A DNA stretch of 64,000 bases from Sneathiella chinensis (GTDB lineage Bacteria > Pseudomonadota > Alphaproteobacteria > Sneathiellales > Sneathiellaceae): the NCBI RefSeq assembly GCF_012720115.1, contig NZ_VNWN01000007.1:1-64000 (forward strand), given 5' to 3'. The position numbers and the translations under genes were made by a program. Under the pieces are notes generated by a model. It ran no database searches. It saw nothing but the letters and a program-made list of their open reading frames with translations, and was not told the DNA's origin. This document shows, piece after piece, positions 51,776-61,557 of this stretch; positions within the stretch are counted from its first letter, which is position 1; every line of letters begins with the position of its first letter.

Positions 51776-52472
51776 TCAACTGATCTTTCAACATTTTCTC
51801 GGCCGCGCCTTGTTCCGCGACCCGTTTTGACGCCCCGACAGCCCGGCACGGGGTCACCCCTTCAAGGGTAACCTCGACGGTGAATGTCGGGTTGTGATCC
51901 GGTCCTTCCGACTTGATCACTTCATAGACAGGAGGGGCCTTGCCCCGCTTGGCAGCCCATTCCTGCAAGGATGATTTAGGGTCTTTTTCCGCCGCTTCCA
52001 GAAAATCGAAGCGTTTCCACCAATGGTCGCGAATAAACTGCGAGGCCGCTTCCATCCCGCCGTCCAGATAGAGGGCGGCAATCAGGGCCTCGACACAGTC
52101 TTCCAGAATGGCCGGATTATCCCGCCCGCCGGACGTGGCCAGATCCACAGACATGCGCAAATACGCACCGATATCCAGATCCCGGGCAATCTCGGCCAGC
52201 GTTTCCTTGCGCACCTGCGCATTGAACCGCCGCGAAAGCTGGCCCGCTTCCGCATGGGGATAACGGCGGAACAACTCCTCGGCGATGACAAGGCCCAGCA
52301 CCCTGTCCCCCAGAAATTCCAGCCGTTCGAAATCGCGGATGCCTTTCTTGCGCATCTTGCGACCCTTGGTCATGGAGGTATGGGTCAGAGCCTCCGCCAG
52401 CAATTCCTCAGCGGCGAAACGATGGCCAAGAACAACCATCAACGGTTTCAGGTCAGTTACTTCTGTAGACAT
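51768..52472 (-). CDS. rnc: Ribonuclease III
   Basis: The 234-residue RNase III has the signature ERLEFLGDRVLGLVIAEELFRRYP (residues 48-71) with the acidic metal-site residues and a second set in AILEDCVEALIAALYLDGG, then a C-terminal double-stranded RNA-binding domain (DPKSSLQEWAAKRGKAPPVYEVIKSEGPDHNPTFTVEVTLEGV, with the VGASKRVAEQGAAEKML end). It processes rRNA and other transcripts. Overlaps lepB by one base and era by eight. Confidence 0.97.
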   Translation of the reverse strand: MSTEVTDLKPLMVVLGHRFAAEELLAEALTHTSMTKGRKMRKKGIRDFERLEFLGDRVLGLVIAEELFRRYPHAEAGQLSRRFNAQVRKETLAEIARDLDIGAYLRMSVDLATSGGRDNPAILEDCVEALIAALYLDGGMEAASQFIRDHWWKRFDFLEAAEKDPKSSLQEWAAKRGKAPPVYEVIKSEGPDHNPTFTVEVTLEGVTPCRAVGASKRVAEQGAAEKMLKDQLNG

Positions 52473-53221
52473 TAATTCAGACTGTCAAAAACGCGATCCC
52501 AACGGGCAGCGAAGGGAACCTTCCAGATTTCAAGGAAGCTTGTATCCCCTTCCAGGGACATGAAGATAATTTCGGCGCGGCCGACAAGATTTTCCACCGG
52601 AATATAACCGACCTGGCTCAGGAACCGGCTGTCCGTTGAATTATCCCGGTTGTCGCCCATGGCGAACAGATGCCCGGCCGGCACGGTAAAGACTTCCGTA
52701 TTATCGGCGCTGCCATTCCGCACCATGTCCAGCGTCATGTAGGTTTTCCCGCTGGGCAGGGTTTCCTTATATTGCGCGATCCGGCGGAAATTGCCGTAAA
52801 AATCGCGGTCCACATAATCCTCGACCCGCTCGCGCTTGACGGCTGTGCCGTTGATATACAGCACGCCATCGATCATTTGCAGCTTGTCGCCCGGCAGGCC
52901 CATGATCCGCTTGATATAATCAATCGGTTCGCCCTTGGGCTTCTTGAAAACGGCCACATCACCGCGTTCCGGCAAATCTTCGAGGATGCGGCCATCAAAC
53001 GGCCCCATGCTGAACGGGAAGGAATGCTTGCTGAACCCATAGGAATATTTGGAAACAAACAGGTAATCGCCGATTTTAAGGGTGGGCAACATGGACTCTG
53101 ACGGGATCTTGAACGGTTCGAACGCAAAGGTCCGAATGACCATCGCGATCAGCACGGCATACACGACGGTCCGTATTGTTTCTCCCAGCCAGCGTTCGTC
53201 TTTCACCACATCTTCTTTCAT
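52472..53221 (-). CDS. lepB: Signal peptidase I
   Basis: The 249-residue LepB cleaves signal peptides in the membrane. It has an N-terminal membrane anchor (VVYAVLIAMVIRTFAF, residues 19-34), the catalytic Ser43 in IPSESMLPTL, the general-base Lys104 in DYIKRIMGLPGD, and the box E region GDNRDNSTDSRFLSQVGYIPVENLVGRA. The start codon at 53221 gives the usual short cytoplasmic tail. It lies between acpS (79 bp) and rnc (overlap of one base). Confidence 0.96.
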   Translation of the reverse strand: MKEDVVKDERWLGETIRTVVYAVLIAMVIRTFAFEPFKIPSESMLPTLKIGDYLFVSKYSYGFSKHSFPFSMGPFDGRILEDLPERGDVAVFKKPKGEPIDYIKRIMGLPGDKLQMIDGVLYINGTAVKRERVEDYVDRDFYGNFRRIAQYKETLPSGKTYMTLDMVRNGSADNTEVFTVPAGHLFAMGDNRDNSTDSRFLSQVGYIPVENLVGRAEIIFMSLEGDTSFLEIWKVPFAARWDRVFDSLN

Positions 53222-53300
53222 AAAAAAAGTCCACCCAATCCAGACTATTCAATTGCACGTTCAACAGGCCCGCGCAACCGCTTAAAACTTCAATTTTGGC

Positions 53301-53702
53301 TTAATCTAACGGAAAAGCCTCGATGATCACCATTGCCTGCGCCTGCGGCGGTTCATCCGTAATGGTCAGATGAATGACAGGGCGGGTCCCCGGCGGCGTG
53401 ATCTTCTCAAGCTGCAACAGCGCCCCGCCGGTCAGTGCCAAAGTGGGCTTGCCTGATGGCAAATTGATGACACCCATGTCTTTCCAGAAAACGCCCTTGC
53501 GAAACCCCGTGCCGAGGGCCTTGGAACAGGCTTCCTTCGCCGCATAGCGTTTGGCATAGGATTCCACCCGGTTCTTGCGCCGCTCCGACTTGGCGATTTC
53601 CACATCCGTATAGATACGGCTGATAAAGCGGTCCCCAAACCGTTCCAGTGTGCGCTCGATCCGCGTTATATCGATAATGTCGTTTCCAATGCCGATAATC
53701 AC
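53301..53702 (-). CDS. acpS: Holo-ACP synthase AcpS
   Basis: The 133-residue enzyme moves phosphopantetheine from CoA to acyl carrier protein. Motifs are [30 protein letters not shown] at the N-terminus (metal-binding Asp in NDIID), and [19 protein letters not shown] with the second metal ligand Glu. I chose GTG 53702 (VIIGIGND) because the residues upstream have no family match, although the frame stays open to 53822. It is 46 bp from pdxJ. Confidence 0.94.
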   Translation of the reverse strand: MIIGIGNDIIDITRIERTLERFGDRFISRIYTDVEIAKSERRKNRVESYAKRYAAKEACSKALGTGFRKGVFWKDMGVINLPSGKPTLALTGGALLQLEKITPPGTRPVIHLTITDEPPQAQAMVIIEAFPLD

Positions 53703-53748
53703 GGCGTCTTCCCTTCCGATGACAAATAGATCATCCGGCCAAACCGGA

Positions 53749-54480
53749 TCAGGACCGGGCCGCGTCCATGCGCTGGCGCATTTCCCGAACGGCGGCTTCC
53801 AACCCGATGAAAATCGCCTCACCGATCAGGAAATGACCGATATTCAGCTCCCGCATTGTGGGGATCGCCGCCACATCCGTCACGGTCTCATAAGTCAGAC
53901 CATGCCCGGCATGGCATTCCAGCCCCAGTTCCCCGGCAATGGTCGCCGCCTTGACAATGCGGTCCAGTTCCGCCGCCCGTTTTGGCCCGGCCGGAACATC
54001 ACAATAGGTTCCCGTATGCAACTCGACAATATCCGCGCCAAGGGCAGCGGCTGCTTCAAGCTGGCGGGCATCCGGTTCCACAAACAACGAGACCCGGATA
54101 CCGGCGCCCTTCAGGGCCGATACATAATCCTGTAACTGGGTCCGGGCACCGGCCACGTCAAGCCCGCCCTCGGTTGTCCGCTCTTCCCGCTTTTCAGGGA
54201 CCAGACAACTGGCATTCGGTTTGTGTTGCAGGGCGATCTGCAGCATTTCCTCGGTGGCGGCCATCTCGAAATTCAGCGGCACGGTAATATCCCGCCGAAG
54301 ACGGGCAATATCCTCGTCGGCAATATGGCGGCGATCCTCGCGAAGATGCGCGGTAATACCGTCAGCCCCGGCCTTCTCGGCGATCAGGGCCGCGCGCAAC
54401 GGGTCCGGATGAATACCGCCGCGGGCGTTACGAATGGTTGCCACATGATCAATATTTACGCCTAATCTCAACTCTTTCAT
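53749..54480 (-). CDS. pdxJ: Pyridoxine 5'-phosphate synthase PdxJ
   Basis: The 243-residue enzyme makes pyridoxine 5'-phosphate from 1-deoxyxylulose 5-phosphate and 3-amino-1-hydroxyacetone phosphate. Segments [67 protein letters not shown] and ELHTGTYCD are conserved PdxJ text. The stop lies 46 bp before acpS, in the common pdxJ-acpS order. Its start overlaps the DUF2062 stop by four bases. Confidence 0.97.
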   Translation of the reverse strand: MKELRLGVNIDHVATIRNARGGIHPDPLRAALIAEKAGADGITAHLREDRRHIADEDIARLRRDITVPLNFEMAATEEMLQIALQHKPNASCLVPEKREERTTEGGLDVAGARTQLQDYVSALKGAGIRVSLFVEPDARQLEAAAALGADIVELHTGTYCDVPAGPKRAAELDRIVKAATIAGELGLECHAGHGLTYETVTDVAAIPTMRELNIGHFLIGEAIFIGLEAAVREMRQRMDAARS

Positions 54481-55097
54481 TTTTCCCCTCGTGCGGTCTC
54501 TTGAGAGACTGCTCCGGCCTGACTGCGAACCTCGCGGGCGTTGGTCAAAATATCCGCCCGTTTCTTATGAAAGTTACGAATTAGCAGCCGCAATGGATAG
54601 AAAAAAACACACCAGATAACACAGAAAACGGGAATGGACCCGACAAACATCGGGAAAATCACTCCCAGAAAAAGTTCCCGCACCCCTTCCCAGCCCATAT
54701 GCCAGAAGGTGGTGAAAAACGTATCCATGGTTCCGGCATCAAAAGCCAGCTTGCGCATGGTTTCCTTGCCGATGATCCAGTATCCCAGATTATAGGTCCC
54801 GGTCCAGATCAGCGGGAAGGTCCACGGATTGCCAAAAGCCGTTCCAAGGGCCGATGCCAGAATATTGGCCCGGAACCCCCAGGCCAGCAACCCGGCAATG
54901 AGGAAATGCAGCCCTACAAACGGCGTCACCGACACTGCGGCCCCAAAGGCAAATCCCGCCGCCAGCGAATAGGGCGTGCCCGGCAGCCGCGCCAGTCGAT
55001 ACCCAAGATAACGGGTGGAACGCGCAAAACCGATGGAAGGCCAGAAAAAATCGGCAATTCTTCTTATGTAGCTCGGTTTGGCGCGGCGCTGAAACAT
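54477..55097 (-). CDS. DUF2062 membrane protein
   Basis: The 206-residue protein has two to three hydrophobic segments ([56 protein letters not shown], then [25 protein letters not shown]) with the G-x-x-x-x-P-F and NPWTFP motifs of DUF2062. It is membrane-bound. The function is not known; the family often sits near lipid or cell-wall genes. It overlaps pdxJ (four bases) and starts 21 bp after pyrE. Confidence 0.85.
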   Translation of the reverse strand: MFQRRAKPSYIRRIADFFWPSIGFARSTRYLGYRLARLPGTPYSLAAGFAFGAAVSVTPFVGLHFLIAGLLAWGFRANILASALGTAFGNPWTFPLIWTGTYNLGYWIIGKETMRKLAFDAGTMDTFFTTFWHMGWEGVRELFLGVIFPMFVGSIPVFCVIWCVFFYPLRLLIRNFHKKRADILTNAREVRSQAGAVSQETARGEK

Positions 55098-55118
55098 CCT
55101 GATAGGGCTCGGCTGGCG

Positions 55119-55709
55119 CTATTTCAAGTCGCGACTTCCCGGCTTGATTGCCGGAAGGGCCTGCAAATGCTCTGGCAGGGCATCAGGTGCATAGGTTTTC
55201 ACATCCATCCCCATCAGCGAGAATAACGGAACCCCCACATCGGCGGTGCCATTGGACCGGTCGATCAGGCAGGTTGCCCCGACCACATCACCGCCATGGG
55301 CCTTGATAACCTCAATACATTCCCGGCTGGATTTGCCGGTGGTGACGATATCTTCGGACATAATGACCCGCATGCCCTTTTCAAGATGGAACCCGCGGCG
55401 GAAAGTGAACTCACCGTCCACCCGCTCGGTAAACATGCCCGGAACGCCCAACTGGCGCGCCATTTCATAGCCGACAATCACGCCGCCCATGGCCGGGGCC
55501 ACCACCGCATCCACGGCATTGTTCCCAAGCTCGGCAATCACCTTGTCCGCCAGCGCCCGGCACAGGGCCGCCGCCCGGTCCGGATACATCAAAACCCGTG
55601 CGCATTGCAGATACCGGTCGGAATGCAGACCGGAACTGAGCAGGAAATGCCCTTCGAGCAACGCATCCGTTTCCCGGAAATGGGTCAATACTTCTTCTGG
55701 TGTCATCAA
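55119..55709 (-). CDS. pyrE: Orotate phosphoribosyltransferase PyrE
   Basis: The 196-residue enzyme joins orotate to PRPP in pyrimidine synthesis. The phosphoribosyl-transferase loop and PRPP motif VIMSEDIVTTGKSSRECIEVI is intact, as is DAVVAPAMGGVIVGYEMARQLGVPGMFTERV. The N-terminal HFLLSSGLHSDRYLQCARVL is typical. It lies 9 bp after rel, so it is co-transcribed with the stringent response gene, an order seen in many alphaproteobacteria. Confidence 0.95.
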   Translation of the reverse strand: MMTPEEVLTHFRETDALLEGHFLLSSGLHSDRYLQCARVLMYPDRAAALCRALADKVIAELGNNAVDAVVAPAMGGVIVGYEMARQLGVPGMFTERVDGEFTFRRGFHLEKGMRVIMSEDIVTTGKSSRECIEVIKAHGGDVVGATCLIDRSNGTADVGVPLFSLMGMDVKTYAPDALPEHLQALPAIKPGSRDLK

Positions 55710-55718
55710 TACTTCCTT

Positions 55719-57872
55719 TTAGCCGCTGGCACGTTCAACAGAACTGATTACAGGATCAGCCCTGAGGGCGGCAATGATATTTGTCAGATGCCGAACATCC
55801 CGAACCTGGATATCGATCCGCATCTCGAAAAAGTCCTCGCTTCGGTTCGCAATGGCAAGGTTGCTGATATTCCCGTGGTTGGACGCGATGGTCGAGGTGA
55901 CGCTGGACAGGGCACCGGCCTCGTTGGCCATGACCACCGAAATCCGCCCCACCTGCATGCTGTTTTCCTGAATTTCCGCATCCCACGAAACATCCAGCCA
56001 GCGTTCCGGCACATCCGCGAACTGTTCCAGTGTATCACAATCAATGGTGTGAATGGTCACCCCTCGCCCGGTGGTGACAATCCCCACGATCCGGTCGCCG
56101 GGCAGCGGATGGCAACATCCGGCCAGATGCAGCGCCATACCCGGAATGAGACCCCGGATCGGAATGGCATTGTCGTTTTTCTTGCGCCGACCACTGCGGG
56201 CCTTGTTCAGCGGGATAACCTTGTCTGCCGCCTGCTTCAGTTTTTCGCCGGGGAAGACAATTTCGAAAAGCTGCTTGCCCGTATGGGTGCCATCGCCAAG
56301 GCAACAATAGACATCTTCCACATTTTCGCAGCCCCAGACCTTGAGCACCGGCGCCAGCGCCTTTTCCGTAAACGGCTTGCCTTCCAGACGGAATGCCTTT
56401 TCCGCGATGGATTTCCCAAGCTCGACATACTGGTCGCGTTGCTGGTGGCGGATGAACCGCCGGATGGCGGACCGCGCCTTGCCGCTGACCACGAAACTTT
56501 CCCAAGTGGGCGACGGCGTCTGGTTCTTGGAGCGCAGGATTTCCACCTGATCGCCGTTCCGCAGCACGGTCCGAAGCGGTGTCATGCGGCCGTTCACCTT
56601 GGCCCCGACGCAGGTATCCCCGACCCGCGTATGAACCGCATAGGCAAAATCAACGGGGCTGCTGCCGGACGGCAGGGAAATCAGGTCCCCCTTCGGGGTG
56701 AAACAGAAGACCTGATCCTGATACATGTTCAGCTTGGTATGCTCAAGGAACTCGTCCGGGTCGGAGGCTTCCTCCAGAATTTCCAGAAGTTCCCGCAGCC
56801 AGCGATATTGCTGACCTTCCTGCATACCGCCGCCAATCTGTTCCTTATACTGCCAGTGGGCCGCCACACCATATTCGTTGGTTTCGTGCATCTCGCGGGT
56901 TCGGATCTGCACTTCAATGCGCTGCCGCTCCGGCCCGATGATGGTGGTATGGATCGACTGGTAATTGTTCCGCTTGGGCGTCGAGATATAGTCCTTGAAC
57001 CGGCCCGGCACCATGGAATATTTGGCATGGAGAAGCCCCAGCACATGATAGCATTGCTCCACATCCGCGACGATGATACGGAAGGCGATGATATCGGCCA
57101 GTTGCTCAAACGAAACGTTGTTCTTTTCCATCTTGCGCCAGATGGAATAAGGCCGTTTTTCCCGTCCTGACACCTGCGCCTGCAAGCCGGCCTCGTGCAA
57201 ATCGTCCTTCAGGGTCTCGACAATGCCGGAGACAAGATCCTCCCCCTCCTCGCGCAGGAACTCAAGGCGGCGCAGGATGGAATTCCGGGCCTCGTCATTC
57301 AGTTCGATAAAGGCAAGATCTTCCAGTTCATCCCGGAAACTCTGGATCCCGATCCGCTCTGCCAGCGGCGCATAGATTTCCATGGTTTCCGTGGCGATGC
57401 GTTGCCGTTTTTCAGGCTTTTTGATGAAATGCAGGGTCCGCATGTTGTGCAGACGGTCCGCCAGCTTGACCAGCAATACGCGGATATCGTTGGACATGGC
57501 CAACAGCAGCTTGCGGAAATTTTCGGCCTGCTTGGTCCGGTCCGACTGAAGTTCAAGCTGGGAAAGTTTGGTGACACCATCCACAAGAACGGCGATTTCC
57601 TCACCAAAGTTCTTCTCGATCTCTTCCTTGGTGGCGACCGTATCCTCGATCGTGTCGTGAAGCAGCGCCGTGATAATCGTCGCCATATCCAGCTTCAGAT
57701 CGGTCAGGATACCCGCGACTTCGATGGGATGGGAAAAATACGGATCGCCTGATGCCCGAACCTGACTGCCGTGCGCCTTGATGGTAAAAACATATGCACG
57801 GTTTAAGAGATCCTCATCTGCATGAGGGTCATAACTCAGGACTCGTTCTACAAGTTCAACTTGCCGTAACAT
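55719..57872 (-). CDS. rel: (p)ppGpp synthetase/hydrolase Rel (RelA/SpoT family)
   Basis: The 717-residue bifunctional enzyme makes and breaks ppGpp. Residues about 20-180 hold the HD hydrolase domain (HGSQVRASGDPYFSHPIEVAGIL, LLHDTIEDT). Residues about 220-360 hold the synthetase (KRPYSIWRKMEKNN, ADIIAFRIIV, GRFKDYISTPKRNNYQSIHT). A TGS domain follows (FCFTPKGDLISLPSGSSPVDFAYAVHT), then a zinc-finger/helical part with CCHPLPGDRIVGI and a C-terminal ACT domain. As the only such gene visible here it is probably the single Rel/Rsh protein typical of Alphaproteobacteria. pyrE is 9 bp downstream. Confidence 0.96.
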   Translation of the reverse strand: MLRQVELVERVLSYDPHADEDLLNRAYVFTIKAHGSQVRASGDPYFSHPIEVAGILTDLKLDMATIITALLHDTIEDTVATKEEIEKNFGEEIAVLVDGVTKLSQLELQSDRTKQAENFRKLLLAMSNDIRVLLVKLADRLHNMRTLHFIKKPEKRQRIATETMEIYAPLAERIGIQSFRDELEDLAFIELNDEARNSILRRLEFLREEGEDLVSGIVETLKDDLHEAGLQAQVSGREKRPYSIWRKMEKNNVSFEQLADIIAFRIIVADVEQCYHVLGLLHAKYSMVPGRFKDYISTPKRNNYQSIHTTIIGPERQRIEVQIRTREMHETNEYGVAAHWQYKEQIGGGMQEGQQYRWLRELLEILEEASDPDEFLEHTKLNMYQDQVFCFTPKGDLISLPSGSSPVDFAYAVHTRVGDTCVGAKVNGRMTPLRTVLRNGDQVEILRSKNQTPSPTWESFVVSGKARSAIRRFIRHQQRDQYVELGKSIAEKAFRLEGKPFTEKALAPVLKVWGCENVEDVYCCLGDGTHTGKQLFEIVFPGEKLKQAADKVIPLNKARSGRRKKNDNAIPIRGLIPGMALHLAGCCHPLPGDRIVGIVTTGRGVTIHTIDCDTLEQFADVPERWLDVSWDAEIQENSMQVGRISVVMANEAGALSSVTSTIASNHGNISNLAIANRSEDFFEMRIDIQVRDVRHLTNIIAALRADPVISSVERASG

Positions 57873-57981
57873 TCATACTTTCCGAGGCGGGCGATCGGAG
57901 AGATTGCCAGGAAGACAAGAAAATCGGGACGGTCGCCACAAATCTGTCCGCGGAGACCTTCCCGATGGAGTGTAAAGGATA

Positions 57982-58389
57982 TCAGCTTGCAGCGAAAGGA
58001 TCGTCTGCTTCTGTTTCCTCATTTTCCGCTGGAGCCTCGTCGGTGGCGCCGACTTCAGATGCAGTGAAGGTTTCCTCAGGCTCACCTTCCTGTACCACAC
58101 CGGCCCACTCACTGCTTGAGCTCATCAGCGCAGCCATGTTGTCCTCTTCCGGCTCATCCACTTCAACGCGACGCTGCAAAGAGTGAACCAGGCTGGACTT
58201 CAGATCATCCAGATCGATTGTTTCATCGGCAATTTCACGAAGCGCAACAACCGGGTTCTTGTCGTTATCGCGATCCACGGTAATCATGGAACCGGCGGCA
58301 ACACTTCTTGCACGCCGTGCAGCCAGCAGGACCAGCTCAAAACGATTGGGAACCTTATCGACGCAATCTTCAACGGTTACGCGAGCCAT
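57982..58389 (-). CDS. rpoZ: RNA polymerase omega subunit RpoZ
   Basis: RpoZ is the small assembly subunit of RNA polymerase. This 135-residue protein has the conserved start [34 protein letters not shown] and the [14 protein letters not shown] block, with an acidic alphaproteobacterial C-terminal tail that makes it longer than the E. coli form. Its stop is 109 bp upstream of rel, the usual rpoZ-rel pairing. Confidence 0.97.
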   Translation of the reverse strand: MARVTVEDCVDKVPNRFELVLLAARRARSVAAGSMITVDRDNDKNPVVALREIADETIDLDDLKSSLVHSLQRRVEVDEPEEDNMAALMSSSSEWAGVVQEGEPEETFTASEVGATDEAPAENEETEADDPFAAS

Positions 58390-58489
58390 ATGAATGAATA
58401 CTCCAAATGTATGTAATTTGCTTATCTACATATGCGTTTGCGCCGGAATTGGCAAGCTAAACCCACAACAAATTCAAGCCTTTTGCCGA

Positions 58490-59023
58490 TTAACCGGTAT
58501 TTTCAACGAATTGTGCCTTTGCGGGCACAACGTCAAAAACCTGACTGTCCCCAAGATCGGCCAGAAACGCCCGCGCCGTCTTGCCGTGAACCGGGTGCGT
58601 CCAGTCCGGCGCAATTTCGTCCAGCGGCACCAGAACAAAGGCCCGCTCATGCATGTGCGGATGCGGGATCACGCCCCCGACGTCCTTGTCCCGGTTGTCC
58701 GTCACCAGATCGTCATAGGCCAGCAGGTCAAGGTCCAGCACCCGGGCCTCCCACTTGACCTCCCGCACCCGGCCAAACTCCCGCTCCACCTCGTGCAGAA
58801 GCGCAAGCAGGTCCGCCGCCGACAGGTCGGTTTCCACCTTCAGGACCGCGTTCACATACCAGGGTTGGTCGGACACGGGCACCGGCGCCGTCCGGTACCA
58901 GCTTGACTGGGCAACAACCGTCACCCCCCGCCGGACCAGTTCCTCCACGGCGGCGGCAAGACTGTTTACAGGCTCACCGTAAACCGGGTGCATCAGATTT
59001 GCGCCCATCCCGATAATAATCAA
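58490..59023 (-). CDS. folK: Hydroxymethyldihydropterin pyrophosphokinase FolK
   Basis: The enzyme transfers pyrophosphate from ATP to 6-hydroxymethyl-7,8-dihydropterin in folate synthesis. From the TTG at 59023 the product is 177 residues starting IIIGMGANL. Motifs are SSWYRTAPVPVSDQPWYVNAVLKVET, REFGRVREVKWEARVLDLDLLAYDDL (with the catalytic R-W-x-x-R-x-x-D-x-D-x-L pattern) and IPHPHMHERAFVLVPLDEIAP. The frame extends to another TTG at 59038 but the family N-terminus favours 59023; both lie by an AGAAGG ribosome site. Confidence 0.9.
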   Translation of the reverse strand: MIIIGMGANLMHPVYGEPVNSLAAAVEELVRRGVTVVAQSSWYRTAPVPVSDQPWYVNAVLKVETDLSAADLLALLHEVEREFGRVREVKWEARVLDLDLLAYDDLVTDNRDKDVGGVIPHPHMHERAFVLVPLDEIAPDWTHPVHGKTARAFLADLGDSQVFDVVPAKAQFVENTG

Positions 59024-59223
59024 ACACCTTCTCCACAACTAAATATTCAGCATGTCTACTTAAAATCCAGACTAATATTCCAGAATAACAGCACAGGGAA
59101 ACAAAAAGTGCCGGTTAAATTGATACTGGTTTATTTCAAACAGCTTTGTTACCATCTGCGGGTGTCGGCACTGTCGATAAAAAATTACAAAAAACTAATA
59201 ATTATGAGATTTGTCGGACTCCT

Positions 59224-59841
59224 ATGACATTTTATTCAGAAGAACGTATCGCGTTGTTCATAGACGGCGCCAACCTCTACGCTGCCGCCCGGGCCCTTGG
59301 TTTTGACATTGACTACAAGAAACTTCTCAGTCAATTCGCCACCCAGGCCCGACTTGTCCGCGCTTTCTATTATACCGCACTGATGGAAGATCAGGAATAC
59401 TCTCCCATTCGGCCGCTGGTAGACTGGCTCGATTATAACGGTTTTACCATGGTCACCAAACCGACCAAGGAATTCACCGACGCCACGGGCCGCCGCAAAC
59501 TCAAGGGCAATATGGATATTGAACTGGCCATCGACATGATGGAACTCAGCAGTCATATCGATCATGCTGTCCTGTTCTCAGGCGATGGGGATTTCCGCCG
59601 TCTGGTCGAGGCAATCCAGAGAAAAGGCGTCCGCGTCACCGTGGCCAGCACGGTCCGCACAAACCCGCCCATGATTGCCGACGAACTGCGCCGTCAGGCC
59701 GACTTTTTCATCGAACTGAAGGAACTGGCCCCGAAAATCGGGCGGGCCGTTTCCCAGCGTAATGACGACGACAACTATCATTACGAGGATGATTTCGGCG
59801 ATGATTTCGACGACTATGACAGCCGCGAAAAAAGCGCATAA
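59224..59841 (+). CDS. NYN domain (LabA/DUF88 family) protein
   Basis: The 205-residue protein is in the NYN / LabA-DUF88 group of PIN-like RNA nucleases. Motifs RIALFIDGANLYAAARAL (first Asp), KGNMDIELAIDMM (second Asp pair) and AVLFSGDGDFRRLVEAI (third Asp set) are intact, consistent with metal-dependent RNase action. The C-terminus is strongly acidic (YHYEDDFGDDFDDYDSRE). ATG 59224 follows an ACTCCT-type region without a strong site, yet MTFYSEERIALFIDG is the normal start; the frame upstream is open but AT-rich and non-homologous. It is monocistronic. A role in RNA quality control is inferred from the fold. Confidence 0.87.
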   Translation: MTFYSEERIALFIDGANLYAAARALGFDIDYKKLLSQFATQARLVRAFYYTALMEDQEYSPIRPLVDWLDYNGFTMVTKPTKEFTDATGRRKLKGNMDIELAIDMMELSSHIDHAVLFSGDGDFRRLVEAIQRKGVRVTVASTVRTNPPMIADELRRQADFFIELKELAPKIGRAVSQRNDDDNYHYEDDFGDDFDDYDSREKSA

Positions 59842-60108
59842 CGGGTAATACAGACCCACTACCCCCCTGTCCCGGGGAAAAAATATTCTTGTCATTTCTG
59901 ATCAATGTCACCCTGCAAGACATTGAATTGAAACCCATTTCCAATATGATACAGCGCGAAACGCACCGCCCCTCGTTATCGCAACCTTGAATATTAGGAA
60001 ATTTTTATGTAGAATGCGGTATTTCTAGCGTAAATTTCCACGTCTCCGAATCCGGCCCCTACACCACAAGACCGGAGGGAGCAGCGACTTCTAAATCGGA
60101 GAGACGTC

Positions 60109-61494
60109 ATGACCAGACGATTGATTATCTGCAATGATCATTCGTGGACGAATCGAGAATTGAGAAGCGGCCGTCGTGCCGTTACCGGGAATGCCACCCT
60201 TGCCCATCAATGCCTGATGCCGGAAAATCGCAACGGCGCCCCCCAGATTGCGCTTCTGCAAAACGAAAAAACCGACTGTTCCCTGATCTCGGCCCCCTTG
60301 CGGCGGATTTTTGGGACCGGGATCAAATCCGAAATCCTGCATGCCTATGAGTTTCTGGGCCGTCACTATCGACCCGGCGACCATATTTACCTGATCGGGG
60401 CGGGTCGCGGGGCCTACAGCCTGCACTGTCTGGCCATGCTGGTGGCCCGCGCCGGCATTCTGACAACAGACAGCCTGACCAGCCTGCAGCAGGCCTATCT
60501 GTACAGCAAGTTGGACGACGAGACCCGGAATGCGCCCGCAGGCCAGGAATTGCGGAAAAAATTCACCAGCCAACCGGCCCGCATCCGTTTTCTGGGGCTT
60601 TGGGACTCGCTTGGTCATCGGGGGACCCCGACCCTTGGCATGCAACGCCTGTCCCGCCTTTGGTCAGAGGATACCCCGCCAACACTTTGCGAGAATGTGG
60701 AAAAGGCCTATCAGGCCCTTGCCCTTGATGAGGACAATCCCGCCTATGAGGCCATGATCTGGGCTGGAACAAACAGCAGCGACCAGAAATGCCTGAAATC
60801 CGTGGAACAGGTCTGGTTCACCGGACGCCACGAAAATATCATCGGCGGCCGCCGGGATTGTCGCCTGTCGGACATCGCCTTCCTGTGGCTGGTTCACAAG
60901 GCGGAAGAGGAAGGCCTGTGCTTCAATCATGAGAAAATTGACGACCTGACGAACCCCAACCCGTTGGGACAGCTTTACAAGCGCCGCACGATCGGCGATC
61001 TGGGGCGCCGCCTGTTCAAGCGCCGCTATGTGCGGGCATTGGGACGGGCAGACAGCCACTTCACCCGGCAACGCATCCCCGATACCGAGAAAATCCACGA
61101 ATCCGTGCATACCCGCCGCAATCAGGATCACAGCTATCATCCGCTGGCCCTGAACGCGGCGGCGTCAACCACCCTGCCCGTTGCCGCCGCCATCGAGGTA
61201 CGCCGCCAATCCCATCGGCGGTTCCGGCGCATGCGGGTCAATTGCCCGGCTACCCTGTTGGTCAATGCGGAACGCTATAATGGCAACCTGATTGATTACA
61301 GCCGCGGCGGCGCCCGCATCTGGACCCCCCGCGAACTGCCGGTTGGAACGCCCATCACCTTACGATCGGCGCTGTTGTTTGATTCCGGGATGGAGGGGCA
61401 TGTGGTCTGGTCTCATGACCAGTCTGTTGGTGTGGAATTCGCACAGGAGCTGGAACGCAACCAGCTTCAGCAGACACAAGTCAGAATTCACTAG
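60109..61494 (+). CDS. DUF2235 pseudo-hydrolase fused to PilZ
   Basis: The 461-residue protein combines an N-terminal DUF2235 (T6SS phospholipase/alpha-beta hydrolase) domain (about 1-250) with a C-terminal PilZ domain (about 355-450). The normal nucleophile elbow GFSRGAY reads GAGRGAY (Gly97-Gly101), so the catalytic Ser is Gly99. The other conserved points, GLWDSLG (Asp165) and VWFTGRHENIIGG (His240), are kept. PilZ has RRFRR (369-373) and the D-Y-S-R-G-G box (395-400), fitting c-di-GMP binding. Start ATG 60109 follows GGAGAGACGTC. Single gene, convergent with smpB. Confidence 0.82.
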   Translation: MTRRLIICNDHSWTNRELRSGRRAVTGNATLAHQCLMPENRNGAPQIALLQNEKTDCSLISAPLRRIFGTGIKSEILHAYEFLGRHYRPGDHIYLIGAGRGAYSLHCLAMLVARAGILTTDSLTSLQQAYLYSKLDDETRNAPAGQELRKKFTSQPARIRFLGLWDSLGHRGTPTLGMQRLSRLWSEDTPPTLCENVEKAYQALALDEDNPAYEAMIWAGTNSSDQKCLKSVEQVWFTGRHENIIGGRRDCRLSDIAFLWLVHKAEEEGLCFNHEKIDDLTNPNPLGQLYKRRTIGDLGRRLFKRRYVRALGRADSHFTRQRIPDTEKIHESVHTRRNQDHSYHPLALNAAASTTLPVAAAIEVRRQSHRRFRRMRVNCPATLLVNAERYNGNLIDYSRGGARIWTPRELPVGTPITLRSALLFDSGMEGHVVWSHDQSVGVEFAQELERNQLQQTQVRIH

Positions 61495-61557
61495 AAACAC
61501 CCCGCCAAGACCGGCCTGTATGGCGCAAGGACTGACGGCGGGGCGCCTTCCGGCCTG

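Noticed and set aside
55296-57170. Long plus-strand frame (about 620 codons) opposite rel
   Set aside because: It runs through the conserved rel gene and part of pyrE. The translation has no family features, so it is a codon-bias artefact.
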